64,000 nucleotides of DNA from Parasitella parasitica. Lineage: Eukaryota; Mucoromycota; Mucoromycetes; Mucorales; Mucoraceae. The first letter of the stretch is position 1, and each line of letters opens with the position of its first letter. The position numbers and the translations under genes were made by a program. The stretch covers positions 63,997 through 127,996 of the forward strand of contig MU619317.1 in NCBI GenBank assembly GCA_025201805.1, written 5' to 3'. Below are positions 47,102 to 57,187 of this stretch, piece by piece. Under the pieces are notes generated by a model. The model ran no database searches. It saw only the letters and a list, made by a program, of their open reading frames with translations, and was not told where the DNA came from.

Positions 47102-48124
47102 ATGCGTACCGTTTTTGCTATTTCTTCAGCTATTACTCTTTTTACTGCCTCAGTATTTGCGTCAAAGAATGCCGATTTCAATCCAGTCAACTTTGTCGAT
47201 GGAGTTGCTGCTGCTCCTGCTTCTCTGACCAATGAATTTGTCACTTTCCGTTGGAAGGGTGAGGAATCCGTTGCCATGGAGACCTTTAATCTTAATGTTG
47301 AAAACACTGCTCGCATTCAAGTTACTGATTTCAAGAACCGTGGTGATATGTTTGAAGTCTTTGACAATGGTCAATCTTTGGGTATGACTACCAAGGTGGA
47401 CACTCTTAAGGATGAAGAGGTCTTTGCTGCTACCCCTGAAGAAGCTCTCAATGATGACCGCTTCAGTAAGGGCATCTTTGACTTGGCTACAGGTGAACAC
47501 AAAATTACAATCAAAGCAATGGGTCCTTATGAGGCTGGTACTGCTGCTATCCGTGTTTTGGATCAAGCTAATGTTGCCTTCCACAAGAAAGGTAGCCACC
47601 ATGATGATGACGATGATGACAATGATGATGACAATGGCCATAAGGATGACGACGATGAGGATGACAACGACGATAAGAAGCACGGTCATGGTCATAAGGG
47701 TGGCGATCATGACGACGATGATGAAGAAGGAAAGGGAGACTGGCACAAGGATAGCCACCATGACGATGATGAGGGAGGAAAGGGAGACTGGCACAAGGGC
47801 GGCGACCATGATGATGAGGAAGGTGGAAAGGGAGACTGGCATAAGGGCGGCGACCATGATGATGAGGAAGGTGGAAAGGGAGACTGGCACAAGGGTGGCG
47901 ACCATGATGATGAGGAAGGTGGAAAGGGAGACTGGCACAAAGGCGGTGACCATGACGATGAGGAAGGTGGAAAGGGAGACTGGCACAAGGGTAGCGACAA
48001 ATGGAGTCATAAGCGTCCTACTGATGAAGAATACGATCTCTCTCACACCATCACTCTGACCAAGACCAAGTGGGTTGTCCAAAAGCCTACTCATGTAGGT
48101 ACCATCGGCATTGTTCCTCTTTAG
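47102..48124 (+). CDS. Secreted Asp/His-rich tandem-repeat protein
   Basis: An intronless 340-aa protein. The N-terminus MRTVFAISSAITLFTASVFA is a clear signal peptide. Residues about 25-160 form a predicted beta-rich domain (NFVDGVAAAPASLTNEFVTF, RIQVTDFKNRGDMFEVFDNG and LATGEHKITIKAMGPYEAGT), which I know as a recurrent secreted-protein fold in Mucorales but cannot name. Residues 163-300 are extremely Asp/His/Gly/Lys-rich with a 16-residue repeat built on GGDHDDEEGGKGDWHK. The last 40 residues are unrelated (TITLTKTKWVVQKPTHVG). Dense Asp and His suggest divalent metal binding at the cell surface or outside the cell (inference). A TATA-like element sits upstream. Confidence 0.75.
   Translation: MRTVFAISSAITLFTASVFASKNADFNPVNFVDGVAAAPASLTNEFVTFRWKGEESVAMETFNLNVENTARIQVTDFKNRGDMFEVFDNGQSLGMTTKVDTLKDEEVFAATPEEALNDDRFSKGIFDLATGEHKITIKAMGPYEAGTAAIRVLDQANVAFHKKGSHHDDDDDDNDDDNGHKDDDDEDDNDDKKHGHGHKGGDHDDDDEEGKGDWHKDSHHDDDEGGKGDWHKGGDHDDEEGGKGDWHKGGDHDDEEGGKGDWHKGGDHDDEEGGKGDWHKGGDHDDEEGGKGDWHKGSDKWSHKRPTDEEYDLSHTITLTKTKWVVQKPTHVGTIGIVPL
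47738..47995 (+). repeat. 48-bp coding tandem repeat
   Basis: Five full 48-base units start at 47738, 47786, 47834, 47882 and 47930, with a partial sixth. Each encodes a DWHKGGDHDDEEGGKG-type 16-mer. The first unit differs most (DWHKDSHHDDDEGGKG); the others differ by synonymous changes, as expected from recent unit duplication under protein-level constraint. Confidence 0.95.
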
Positions 48125-48754
48125 ATCAACCAAAAGAAGTAGGTTCCTCTATGCTGTATCTCATTTCTTATCGTGGCTGATTTCTTTTCTTTTTTGTATA
48201 GTTCATCGGAATTCTTGTTCAATAACTTGATAATTTATTATATTATACACACATACCACTTTTTTCTGCCAAAACACCACGTCTTTTCTTTCCTAATAAT
48301 TTCGATAGTAATTTAGTAAAAATATTCAATATCATTATTTGTCCATGAGAAAGTGGTATTTAAAACCTGTGCCGCCGATGCAATGTATGCTGAAATCTAC
48401 TATCATTGTAATCAAAGACTACTGAGATCGGATAATGACCACTGAAATAAACTAAGCGGCCCTCTATGCATTCATCCTCTATGCATTCATAACAAGTGGT
48501 GATTCAGGATAGAAACTCTTTTTAGTTTCTTGCAGACTATTCCCCCTGGATATCATTTGCAAGTATTGTCTTGAGCCACAGCAAGCTAACGATGGTGGTA
48601 GCTGAAAAAACGATACGGTACGGCATTCACTCCAGTGACTAGATATTTTTTCATCCCAAGCACTGCATAGGCAAGGAACGAGCTGAAGAAACTGATCTAA
48701 TCCTTTCTTTTATCAGAGAAAACCATTCAATAGTGGGTTTCGCTCAAAATTTAA
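48125..48754. other. Intergenic region
   Basis: About 630 bases between two plus-strand genes. Near 48461-48491 the 14-base string CTCTATGCATTCAT is duplicated in tandem with one spacer base. No gene seen; it should hold the NF-YA promoter and leader. Confidence 0.5.
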
Positions 48755-49329
48755 ATGGTAGCGTCCTAACCGTACATGAAAGAAAGGTCTTTCTCAACAA
48801 ATAGCATGCATAGATTGTTCCAGATTCTTCATCGCCATCGGCAACTGTAGACGCAGAAGCCGTTAAACACGACGCAGAACAAGTAGGTTGTTTGATGAAT
48901 AAAATAACATTAGGGATTTATATTCAAATACGCTTAGATCGCCTCTAGGAATACGGCTGCAGCCATTGCTGCTATTGTGCAAGTCATGGTGCCTGCTCAT
49001 AATAAAGCAGCACCAATTACGAAGAAAGAGCCACAAGAAGAGCCATTATACGTGAATGCAAAACAGTACCATCGAATTCTTAAGCGTAGAGCTGCACGAC
49101 TTAAACTGGAAGAACAGTACAAGAATTCCAGAGCCAGAAAACCGTATCTTCACGAAAGTCGCCATAAACATGCTATGAGAAGACCTCGAGGACCCGGTGG
49201 TCGATTCCTAAGTAAGTGCATTTGAGTGTTTCGTTGTTGTTAAATCATAAATGACTTACAGTTTTACAAGCTGCTGCTGAAATCGCTGAATTAGAGCAGC
49301 AGCAACAGCCGCTGCAAAATAATCATTAA
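48755..49329 (+). CDS. CCAAT-binding factor subunit NF-YA (HAP2)
   Basis: The conserved core is unmistakable: [20 protein letters not shown] (the subunit-association helix) followed by the DNA-binding helix [20 protein letters not shown] and RFL. NF-YA joins the NF-YB/NF-YC histone-fold pair and reads CCAAT boxes. Exons 48814-48882, 48938-49211 and 49262-49329 join in phase. The only ATG that gives the full N-terminus is at 48755-48757, immediately before a GT donor, so the initiator codon would be a whole three-base exon end (137 aa). A shorter product could start at the ATG at 48986. The C-terminus is a Gln-rich stub. At 137 aa it is short for the family and lacks long Gln-rich activation regions. 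Confidence 0.85.
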
Positions 49330-49385
49330 ATAACACAAATCAAGCATTACTTTCAAATACTTAGAAATATAAACGTCCTTTTATT

Positions 49386-50473
49386 TTAGCAAAATTTCCA
49401 ATGATTTCCACATCCCACACATGTAACAAAAGTCGTCATAGGCTCATCCGCACTTCTCGTTTGCATTTGGAAATAAGTGCACTTTCTACCACCGCATTTA
49501 CCACATTTAAACATGTCAGTTTCAGCTTGTGCAGATTCAGCGCCTCGTGCTTTAAATAAAGCCTCTTCAGCCAATTTACGATCTCTGGCCTGGGCTTCTT
49601 CGGATGCCATGGCATTGACAGTCATTTTGCACAATTTCTCAACTGCTAATTCTCCACTCACAACGCTTTCACGTAATCCAGGATTGCTTTTATTTTTGAG
49701 ATTAAGCGCCAAGGACCGAACTTTGTTTTTGTACTCTTGATTAATATCGCCAAATTCCAAGTAGATTGTCTTCTCAATGTGGATTGCTCGTTTCAGCAAT
49801 AAATCCGAGTCTATCAGTCCCAAGTCAATCACTGGATTTTTTTTTTTTTTTTTGTAAAGTTTGCTATAAATTTACCTGCTCCACTGTCAAATCCAATTGC
49901 TGCGTACATTAGTTCGATCGTCTTATTGCGAGGCACATTGCCGGTGGATTTGAACGACACTTCGTCTGTTTTTACTGTTCGTGGTGGCCCTTCCATGGAA
50001 GGTGTCTTTGGCGAAGAGGCTTGGGAAGAAGAGGGCGAGTTCTTTTTCGTACCAATAGATGTGGACACTTTTGGTAAATTAGAAGGTTTACTGCTGTTTG
50101 TGTTGGTTTGTTGAACTACATCGTCCTTCCATTTTTTCACAATTGATTTGGCTTTGATGGCTACTTTAGTGTCTTTATGGCTTCGTAACTTTCCAATCGT
50201 CTTGCCAATGTCGGTTTTCTATGCATGTATTAGATTCCTTTTGCCATCGTTGACCCATAAATCGCAGCATTTTTTACCTTTAATAATTCTCCTGTCACTT
50301 TAATTTTAGCTAAAGTATCCAGGATTTCTAAACACGTCTACGTACACTCGAATTAATTACAGGAATTGAATTGAATGTGAATATTTGCTTTGTGAATATA
50401 CCTGAGTATTCTCTCTGTCCAAGGCAGATGTAAGAGATGCTTTGGCCTTGAGGATTTGCTCTTCTGCGCTCAT
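49386..50473 (-). CDS. DST1: Transcription elongation factor TFIIS
   Basis: Four exons, 50473-50402, 50337-50278, 50218-49876 and 49831-49386, give 306 aa, the typical length. TFIIS rescues backtracked RNA polymerase II by stimulating transcript cleavage. The N-terminal helical LW domain contains TCLEILDTLAKIKVTGELL and KTDIGKTIGKLRSHKD. The central domain (about residues 125-240) contains NKTIELMYAAIGFDSG and NQEYKNKVRSLALNLKNKSN. The C-terminal zinc ribbon (about 265-306) has CGKCGGRKCTYFQMQTRSAD, where the cysteines bind zinc and the two acidic residues after RSA enter the polymerase active site, then CVGCGNHWKFC. It ends only 56 bases from the convergent NF-YA stop. Confidence 0.96.
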
Positions 50474-50710
50474 TTTATATAACAAAAACAAAAAATAAAA
50501 ATAAAAAAAAGTTTCCAAGAGGAAAGAAAGACAGGAAGTCAGTAACTGAGCAATATAAAGCTTGGTGGCTGTGCTCTTGGTCCGACTGCTCATATGGGAA
50601 TTGAGGAACTTTCAAGCTGCCACCGTGAGCAGCATGTACCGAGCAATATTTGATTGCGAAATTGGCGATTAATACTACCATTTATTTCCGAAAATGCGAT
50701 AACATACAAC

Positions 50711-51390
50711 TTAATCAAACTCGTCAAATCCATTCTTAAAGGCAATCCCTCCAATAGTAATGCCGATGCCATAAAATACAGTCGAGTACGCTAATCTAGC
50801 GATATGATGCTCATAGAGCATTTCAAATATTGACCAAAATATAGCAGCCCCTAAATATCTTTATACCCTCAAATTAACCGCTGCATGAAATCAGATAATC
50901 AAGCTGCTTACATCCATGTTAAGATCATGACAGATCGTGTTCCTCCACGAGCCAATGTGTTGATGACAAGAACAGAGAGTAAGAGTAAAACAAGATCTCT
51001 AACCATGTTGGCTGTCCTATGTAACCTTGCCTATTTATATTGTCTAAGTACCATTTGCAGATATTTGTAATTTTGCGTGTATGTTTTACATACGTAGATA
51101 TTGATCACTTTAGGATGGTTTACCCAAGAATTAACGTTATCGTATCTCTCAGCGTCTAAACTGTGAACGGCTCCCTCTCGGCTATGACGAAGACTTGCGT
51201 TACGATACATATTTCCATCACCAAATATATGCTGAGCAAATAAAAAGAACCCCCAATACATGCACAAGATGAAAAATGCTGTCCAGTATCCCTTGACAAA
51301 CTTGTTGACGAGGAACTCTCCAAAATAGTCGTATTCATCTTGGAAATCGAAAAAGAAATGTCGATTTGTAGCGTCAATGTTTCTGCTCAT
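50711..51390 (-). CDS. Unknown four-TM membrane protein (187 aa)
   Basis: I do not recognise this family. Exons 51390-51094, 51030-50912 and 50858-50711 close in frame. Four hydrophobic segments are visible: WTAFFILCMYWGFFLFAQHI (about residue 36), DLVLLLLSVLVINTLA (about 110), MILTWIYLGAAIFWSIF (about 131) and YSTVFYGIGITIGGIAF (about 162). The segment HPKVINIYARLHRTANMVRD before the second helix loosely recalls MAPEG-type proteins, but the family motifs are not clear. The C-terminus is KNGFDEFD. The third exon was placed at acceptor TATAAAG because only that choice keeps the last helix in frame. Location and function are unknown. Confidence 0.65.
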
Positions 51391-51759
51391 TTTGTATACT
51401 GATGTTGCTGTGAGGTATAAATGAATTCAGCCGTTAAGTTTATGGTGTATGATTTAATACTTATCAAAGATAAGAGCAAGACGTACTGTTGTAAGACAAG
51501 GAAAAGGAAAAGGTCATTTTATTATTCAGTACAGTTTGTAATCTTCTCTAAACCATCCACCATGGTATCTTACATGTCATTCATTTCATTATGCAACCAT
51601 TGGCATCACGTTTGCTGGATAAATATTCGGCATTATCAAATGTATCTGTCGAGATATGATATAAATCATTACGAGCTGAAGAAAATTTGTGTACTCGATT
51701 TGTGTTTAGTATTTATTACTCCATCATATACCTTATTCATCAAGATATAGAATCATTAG
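51391..51759. other. Intergenic region
   Basis: About 370 bases upstream of the four-TM gene. A plus-strand open frame is present but has random-looking composition and no family features. Nothing else is seen. Confidence 0.45.
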
Positions 51760-51899
51760 CTACAAGCATTAAGCTTGATGATAGTCTCCCTGAAATGCAC
51801 CCTCATCAGCAATGACACTGAAACAAAAGGTCAATCAAAAAAGCAGCATCAGAATTGATGAAAAAAACAATCCACCAAAGAATTGTCTCGCTTAACTGC

Positions 51900-51947
<48 letters not shown>

Positions 51948-52256
51948 ATATATATTTATATATAAAAGTGATAGACGAGATACAATCATAGGTAGTTCTT
52001 CAGCATTGGCTCTAAATATATGAATACAAGAAGAGAACCCGAATTTATTCCATACTTGATATTTCATGATACCGCTATTGCCACGCACTCCAAATTCATG
52101 AAATGTAAAGCATCCATTATGAGGCATTTTAACATGCTGCTTACTTGTCATAGATACATTCGTATCCATTTCAATATAAAACTTTTTTATTAAATTTATC
52201 AAGGATATCATAAAAACTTCATTAGCAGTTGAAACAGCAACTTGATTATACAACAT
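51760..52256 (-). CDS. Hypothetical ORF, doubtful
   Basis: An ATG at 52256 opens a frame whose first 85 codons look protein-like (ANEVFMISLINLIKKFYIEM, then HNGCFTFHEFGVRGNSGIM and IHIFRANAEELPMI). It then runs into a (TA)n microsatellite that translates as YIYIYI, probably an intron starting at GTATCTCGTC. A following acceptor (TTTGTTTCAG near 51820) leads either to an immediate stop or, in another frame, to a short acidic end. I cannot close the exons or name a family. It may be the 3' part of the ORF at 52336-52605. Confidence 0.3.
51903..51943. repeat. (AT)20 microsatellite
   Basis: An uninterrupted AT dinucleotide run of about 41 bases followed by a degenerate continuation to 51965. It probably lies in an intron or 3' region of the doubtful minus-strand ORF. 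Confidence 0.95.
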
Positions 52257-52335
52257 TTATGACAAGACGAATTGTTCAATTCATGAGTAAAAAATATTTT
52301 TTAGGTTAAGGTTGGAATACCATGTGAAATTACTG

Positions 52336-52605
52336 CTAGTAATTGTTGAATGAGATGTAAACAATCAGGAAACAACTTGAGTATGTTTCGGCTGCGCTAT
52401 GTTTGTTTTCATCATCTCTCAGATAGATCAGTGCAAACACTATTGCTATAAACTCTGGTATTTCGATGATTGGAGCTACTTGAAACGCTAAAAAAAATAT
52501 TCTGCTATCTTCAATCTTTTGCACCTTTTGAAGCATTGCTCCTAAAAACCCACCGCTCAGTTTAATCTCCGGTTTTTGCTTCTGTTTTTTTTTGGGTTTT
52601 TTCAT
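52336..52605 (-). CDS. Hypothetical small protein with one hydrophobic segment
   Basis: An ATG at 52605 opens an 89-codon frame. The first 12 residues are almost all Lys/Pro/Gln (KKPKKKQKQKP), then KLSGGFLGAMLQKVQK and a hydrophobic stretch APIIEIPEFIAIVFALIYL ending in LRDDENKHSAAE. This could be a tail of a small membrane protein with a basic cytosolic N-terminus. I do not recognise it. The end probably continues by splicing (a GTTTAC donor is near 52352), perhaps into the ORF at 52256, but the phases I tried do not join. Confidence 0.35.
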   Translation of the reverse strand: MKKPKKKQKQKPEIKLSGGFLGAMLQKVQKIEDSRIFFLAFQVAPIIEIPEFIAIVFALIYLRDDENKHSAAETYSSCFLIVYISFNNY

Positions 52606-53392
52606 TAGATTTGATCAACGAAGGAAGGAGTTGGGAGGGTTTTCATCAATATCTCTATAACTACTATACTGATGTAAAATATGAGAGTAAAAGCGTTTAT
52701 ACATTATTTAATTCCCTATCTAATGGTGTAATTTTAAAATATTTTATTAACTATAAATCTCGAGTAATCTACGACTGAAGAGAAATACGCTTTTCAACTA
52801 AAAGTCTATATTTTGCATAGGTATTACCAAAAATGGTAATCAAGTATCAAAATTGGAGTAAAATAGAAGGTTTTTGTTTAATACATGCCTTTAACAGAAG
52901 CTGTATTTTCATGGCCAAATTCAAGAAATCGTTTTTTCCATCCAATTCATGAGGGGTCCCTCATGAAAAACCGTCGAAAATTGATGATTTTTTTATCATC
53001 TATTTTTTTGGTGAAAAAGCATCAGATAATAAATACGACTTCCAGGAAATCATTTAGCGTTATTCTGGGCACTTGAGTCGGTCAAAAAGAGCGTAAATTC
53101 AAGTAAATTTGTATAAATTGATGATTAATACAACGATGCTTTGTAGTTAAATAAGCTATAGTTTCAAGATTAACCACCGGTTACAAGCATAGAGGCTATG
53201 ATGAATTCGTACACAAGCATCAGGTATTTTTTGGCGTCGTAATCAAATAAGATAACGTTCTTTATTTGATATGCACTAGCAAGCATATCAAGCTAGTGCT
53301 TATGAAGAATCGCTGATTATGAAGGCTGGTGTTATGTACGTAAAACAAATAGTTTATTGGAAATACCAAAACAAGCTTTTCAAATATGCACA
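52606..53392. other. Intergenic region rich in inverted repeats
   Basis: About 790 bases with no gene but several perfect or near-perfect hairpins: TTCATGAGGG/CCCTCATGAA around 52947-52968, ATTACC/GGTAAT near 52823-52840, GATGAT/ATCATC near 52982-52999, GCACTAGC/GCTAGTGC near 53272-53299 and GATATG/CATATC nearby. The density is unusual for this window and would fit a small non-autonomous element or structured 3' sequence. No terminal repeats or target-site duplication were identified. Confidence 0.4.
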
Positions 53393-54087
53393 TTAATCTT
53401 CAAAGGCCCACGTTATGTTGATTCGACCCGTGTCATGGTGTGCTATTTTTCCAAAAGCTTCGACGCTTAAATCAACGTCGCCTTTTACACAAGGAGGACA
53501 AGTATCAACAATTTTCACGCGGACACTAGCACCGTTTGCTTTGTCTGTATTGTTTGATTAGTAAATGTGTTGTTCCATCAAGCAATTTAGATAAGCAACT
53601 CACTTGTGACCTTGATTCTTTTGTTACAAAGGGGGTTTGTATTTGGATTCTTTGCAGGGTATGGCCATTTTTCTTGCATTTGGACTATATTCTATTAATC
53701 AAGTAGTTAATAAGCAACGTTTTCTCTCAAGCTGACAAGCAAAATGAGTATTACCAATGCAGCAACCATTTCGTAGTCCTGGTATAATTTACCGCAAGAA
53801 CCAGCACCCACATTAGGGCTGAAGAAGGTACCTTCTCCACGAAAGGTTTTTGAAGAGCCATGAGAAGTCGTATTTCTCGATTTGGAAGATTTTGATGTGG
53901 CTTTTTTGCTGCTCTTTTCAGTTTTTGAATGGCCATCCAGGGCCAATTGGTTAGATGCAACTACCAAGCGATTGATTGAAACTGTAGCCTCACCAGGAGA
54001 AAGTGGAACAGATTGAGCGCCATCGAAAAGGAGTGATGCTGAGATGACAACAGTTAATATTACAAGATTAGAGAGAGTAAAGCGCAT
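53393..54087 (-). CDS. Secreted double-psi beta-barrel (RlpA/expansin-like) protein
   Basis: Three exons, 54087-53755, 53691-53604 and 53544-53393, give 190 aa. The first 26 residues (MRFTLSNLVILTVVISASLL then FDGAQS) are a signal peptide. A Lys/Ser/Thr-rich spacer (about 55-80) precedes the barrel: GEGTFFSPNVGAGSCGKLYQ near 83, the two-Cys segment NTNPLCNKRIKV, VRVKIVDTCPPCVKGDVDLS and a final AFGKIAHHDTGRINITWAF. The DTCPPC..GDVDLS pattern is characteristic of barwin/RlpA-like single-domain secreted proteins of fungi. Such proteins act on or bind cell walls and some serve as effectors; no catalytic role is established. A TA-rich TATA-like run lies 13-27 bases upstream of the ATG. Confidence 0.88.
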
Positions 54088-54860
54088 TTTTTCTTTAATA
54101 TATATATATATATATCAATTGGGTATATGAAATGTTGACTAAATACAAGCAGAAAAGGATGAAGAGTTATTCAAAAGAGAGTCTTCTTTATATAATCCGC
54201 TAATTGGTTGTTGTAACACAAATTTAGAGCTTTTCAATCCTCCATTATGCGACATCGACAGCAAACAGCTGCCTGAAGATCATAGGTGGTTCTATTGTTC
54301 GCCAGGGTCAGGAGGTACTATGAAAATTCAGAGAAACAATCTGGCAAATGAATGGTGTCTTATTGTGTAAACCGTTACAATAAAGACGTGCTATGTGCAA
54401 ACAATAAGCAAGCAAGTCCGGATTTGTCCCTCTTTCCCCACCACCACCATCCCCCCCCCCGAAATCCTGATTTCTTTAGATTAATATTTAATAATTGATT
54501 AAGACACATATAATAATATCTGCTTATGTGTCCATATGCAACATGTACAACGTGCCTTATTCATCCCGCTCAGCTTCAAATAAGCGCCTCTTGGTATAAT
54601 GTTAATCATCGATGTTTAAGCTGGATTATCCACGAAATCTGACAGCTGATATACAGCCTTTGCTGGTATTGTGTAGACAATGGGTTCAACATTATGCTAC
54701 GCTAAAGAATGCGAAATTAACATTTCTTTTATTCCTGATCTATATTGTCTTTGATGCACTTTTCCAAAGGTGTAGAATCAGTAGGAAATGGCCTTTTACC
54801 TAATAGAGTTTCCATATCTAATATACATGCATACGATACATATGATGTCTGTTAGTGCAA
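54088..54860. other. Intergenic region
   Basis: About 770 bases between two minus-strand genes. Features seen are a TA run at 54099-54114, a CCACCACCACCATCCCCCC stretch near 54439-54460 and generally AT-rich sequence. A plus-strand frame from 54612 has no recognisable features. Confidence 0.5.
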
Positions 54861-57020
54861 TCAAGGGGTTGTAATCAGCTTTTTAATTACATTACCTTGC
54901 CTGGTAAGCACCTCCTTTGCCAGCAGTAGTTGAGCAACCTTCTCAATCTCGTCTTTCTTGGATGTCAACAATTTCGTGGTCCTATCCAGTGCTTGAGATA
55001 CCATTTTTCTGGCTTCATCGTCAATAAGAGAGCCTGTTTTCTCGGAATAGGGCTTTTGGAAATGAGGTTCACTATCATCTTGCTGGTAGGACATTGGACC
55101 AAGCTCATTGTTCATGCCAAATACGGCGACTTGGGAGTATGCCATCTGGGTCACTTTTTTCAAGTCATCTTGAGCCCCTGTTGTGATGGATTCGAAGAAC
55201 AAGGTTTCTGACACCCGTCCTCCCAAAGCAACACACATTCTATCCAGCAGCTGTAGTTTAGAGTAGAGGTACTGGTCCTTGGGCAGATACTGAGCATAGC
55301 CCAAGCTAGAATTAGAACGGGGTATCACACTGACTTTCAGCAGGGGATCGGCATACTTTAGGAACCAGCCAGCGACTGCGTGCCCTGCCTCATGGTAAGC
55401 TACGGTCTTTTTTTCTTCAGGAGAAAGAACGCGCGATTTCTTCTCTATGCCTGCAATGACTCTCTCGATGGAGGCCTCAAAGTCAACCTCTGACACTTGA
55501 TCTTTACCGCTGCGTGCTGCTAACAGCGCCGCTTCATTGCACACGTTGTGGATGTCTGCTCCTGCAAATCCTGGTGTAAAAGATGCTAATTTCTTTGCTA
55601 GCGAGGGGATATTTAATGTGCCGTCCACCTTTAACGGCTTCAAATGAACCTTGAATATTTCAGCTCTGCCGTCAATGTCAGGTTTATCAATGACAACATG
55701 GCGGTCGAAACGTCCAGGTCGAAGCAATGCCGGATCCAGCACGTCGGGCCGATTAGTGCCTGCAAGCACCACAACATGGTCGTGAGAGTTGAACCCGTCC
55801 ATTTCGACCAAGAGCTGGTTCAGTGTGCTTTCTCTTTCGTCATTGCCGCCGCCGCCCATCTGGCCTCCTTTTCCTCTTGCTTTTCCAATAGCATCGATTT
55901 CGTCAATGAAAATGATGCAAGGTGCATTCTTCTTTGCTGTGGCAAACAGATCTCGCACTCTGGAAGAGCCCACACCAACAAACATCTCTATAAACTCTGA
56001 GCCAGATACGCTCAGAAAAGGCACGCCAGCCTCGCCAGCAGTAGCCTTTGCTAAAAGGGTTTTGCCTGTGCCAGGAGGACCAGATAATATAGCACCCTTG
56101 GGGATAGTAGCGCCCAGTCTTTCAAAGCGCTTGGGATCTTTTAGAAACTTTACAAACTCCATAATTTCCTCTTTGGCCTCGTCTGCACCAGCAACGTCTT
56201 TGAACTTGACATTGACATCAGTTTCCTTGTCAAAGAGTTTGGCTTTGCTCTTGCCAATGCCGAATATGCCACCTGATTGGCCTAAGCTGCCTGCTCCTGA
56301 AGCACGGCGACCCATATAGACAAAAAAGCCAATGAGTAGCAGCGTAGGCACAAACTGAGTCAACGTACTAGCAACATTGCCGGTCGTATGATATGAGATG
56401 GGGATACGCTCATTTTCTGGTATACCCAGCTTGTCTTGGCAGCTCTCCATCTGGTTTTCGAAACGGTCCACTGATCCAATGCTAAAATAGAAGATGGCAT
56501 TGTGGTTTTCCGCGAGGTAGGATTTCGACTCTGGCCTCAGTACCACTTGGACGTAGCTCTTGTTCATCACATTCAGCTCTTTGACAAGCCCTTTTTCGAG
56601 CAAGCTTGTTTTAAAGTCTTGAAATGTCACTTCTCTAAAGCCTCCGTTGCTGTTACTGATGCCCAATATAGACCAAAGCAGGATAGACACCGCAAGGATA
56701 GGCCCCAATACGACATATCCGTTATTTTTTTTGGGGTTTGATGGTCTACCATCATCCTGTTTGCCTTGTTTGCCTTGTTTGCCTTGTTTGTCCTGTTTGT
56801 CCTGTTTGGGCTGATTTGGCCGAGATCCGCTGCGTTTATTATCAAAGAAACTCTCGAATCCTTTGGGTGTGTTGCTGGGATGCCTATTTTTGGCTGCACT
56901 GTCGTTTGACATTACAAAATGTCTGATGCGACGTTGGCTGGAAATGAGCAGCCCACAGAGATTTAGGCATGGAGTGCTCTTTAGGGCACTGTTTTTCGAT
57001 GTAGCAAATCGGTTCAGCAT
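54861..57020 (-). CDS. Mitochondrial m-AAA protease subunit (AFG3/YTA12 type)
   Basis: A single-exon gene of 719 aa. m-AAA proteases sit in the inner mitochondrial membrane facing the matrix, where they degrade misfolded membrane proteins and process ribosomal subunit L32. The N-terminus ([22 protein letters not shown]) is a basic presequence. A Lys/Gln repeat precedes TM1 (about 101-121); the intermembrane domain [20 protein letters not shown] follows and TM2 is at about 220-237. The AAA module has Walker A GPPGTGKT (about 314), Walker [12 protein letters not shown] and the second region LLRPGRFDR. The M41 protease motif is [12 protein letters not shown] near residue 543. The start ATG at 57020 was preferred because the longer frame begins at TTG. 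It diverges from the SDR gene 167 bases away. Confidence 0.95.
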   Translation of the reverse strand: MLNRFATSKNSALKSTPCLNLCGLLISSQRRIRHFVMSNDSAAKNRHPSNTPKGFESFFDNKRSGSRPNQPKQDKQDKQGKQGKQGKQDDGRPSNPKKNNGYVVLGPILAVSILLWSILGISNSNGGFREVTFQDFKTSLLEKGLVKELNVMNKSYVQVVLRPESKSYLAENHNAIFYFSIGSVDRFENQMESCQDKLGIPENERIPISYHTTGNVASTLTQFVPTLLLIGFFVYMGRRASGAGSLGQSGGIFGIGKSKAKLFDKETDVNVKFKDVAGADEAKEEIMEFVKFLKDPKRFERLGATIPKGAILSGPPGTGKTLLAKATAGEAGVPFLSVSGSEFIEMFVGVGSSRVRDLFATAKKNAPCIIFIDEIDAIGKARGKGGQMGGGGNDERESTLNQLLVEMDGFNSHDHVVVLAGTNRPDVLDPALLRPGRFDRHVVIDKPDIDGRAEIFKVHLKPLKVDGTLNIPSLAKKLASFTPGFAGADIHNVCNEAALLAARSGKDQVSEVDFEASIERVIAGIEKKSRVLSPEEKKTVAYHEAGHAVAGWFLKYADPLLKVSVIPRSNSSLGYAQYLPKDQYLYSKLQLLDRMCVALGGRVSETLFFESITTGAQDDLKKVTQMAYSQVAVFGMNNELGPMSYQQDDSEPHFQKPYSEKTGSLIDDEARKMVSQALDRTTKLLTSKKDEIEKVAQLLLAKEVLTRQGNVIKKLITTP

Positions 57021-57187
57021 TGGGCTATGAACAAGTAAGGAAAATAAAAGTGTCAAATATTGGCTACACTGTTGATGATATTATTACTTGGCTCTGCTGT
57101 CGGGGTGAATGCGCCTCGATAAAGATTGCAACCAGCGACTTTTGAGAAGGTTTGTTTTTCTTTTGTCTCCAACAAACAAACAAGCCC
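57021..57187. promoter_or_regulatory. Compact bidirectional promoter
   Basis: Only 167 bases separate the start codons of the m-AAA protease (minus) and the short-chain dehydrogenase (plus), so both promoters and leaders must share this stretch. No clear TATA box is visible. Confidence 0.6.

Noticed and set aside
47738-47995. CRISPR-like or satellite array
   Set aside because: The 48-base periodicity is coding, without spacers, inside a secreted protein.
47162-48133. A long minus-strand open frame opposite the Asp/His repeat gene (leucine/valine-rich)
   Set aside because: It is the reverse reading of the GAT/GAC-rich repeat; composition is an artefact and the plus frame has a signal peptide and TATA element.
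51421-51750. Plus-strand 109-codon ORF
   Set aside because: Random composition, no family features, and it overlaps the promoter region of the four-TM gene.
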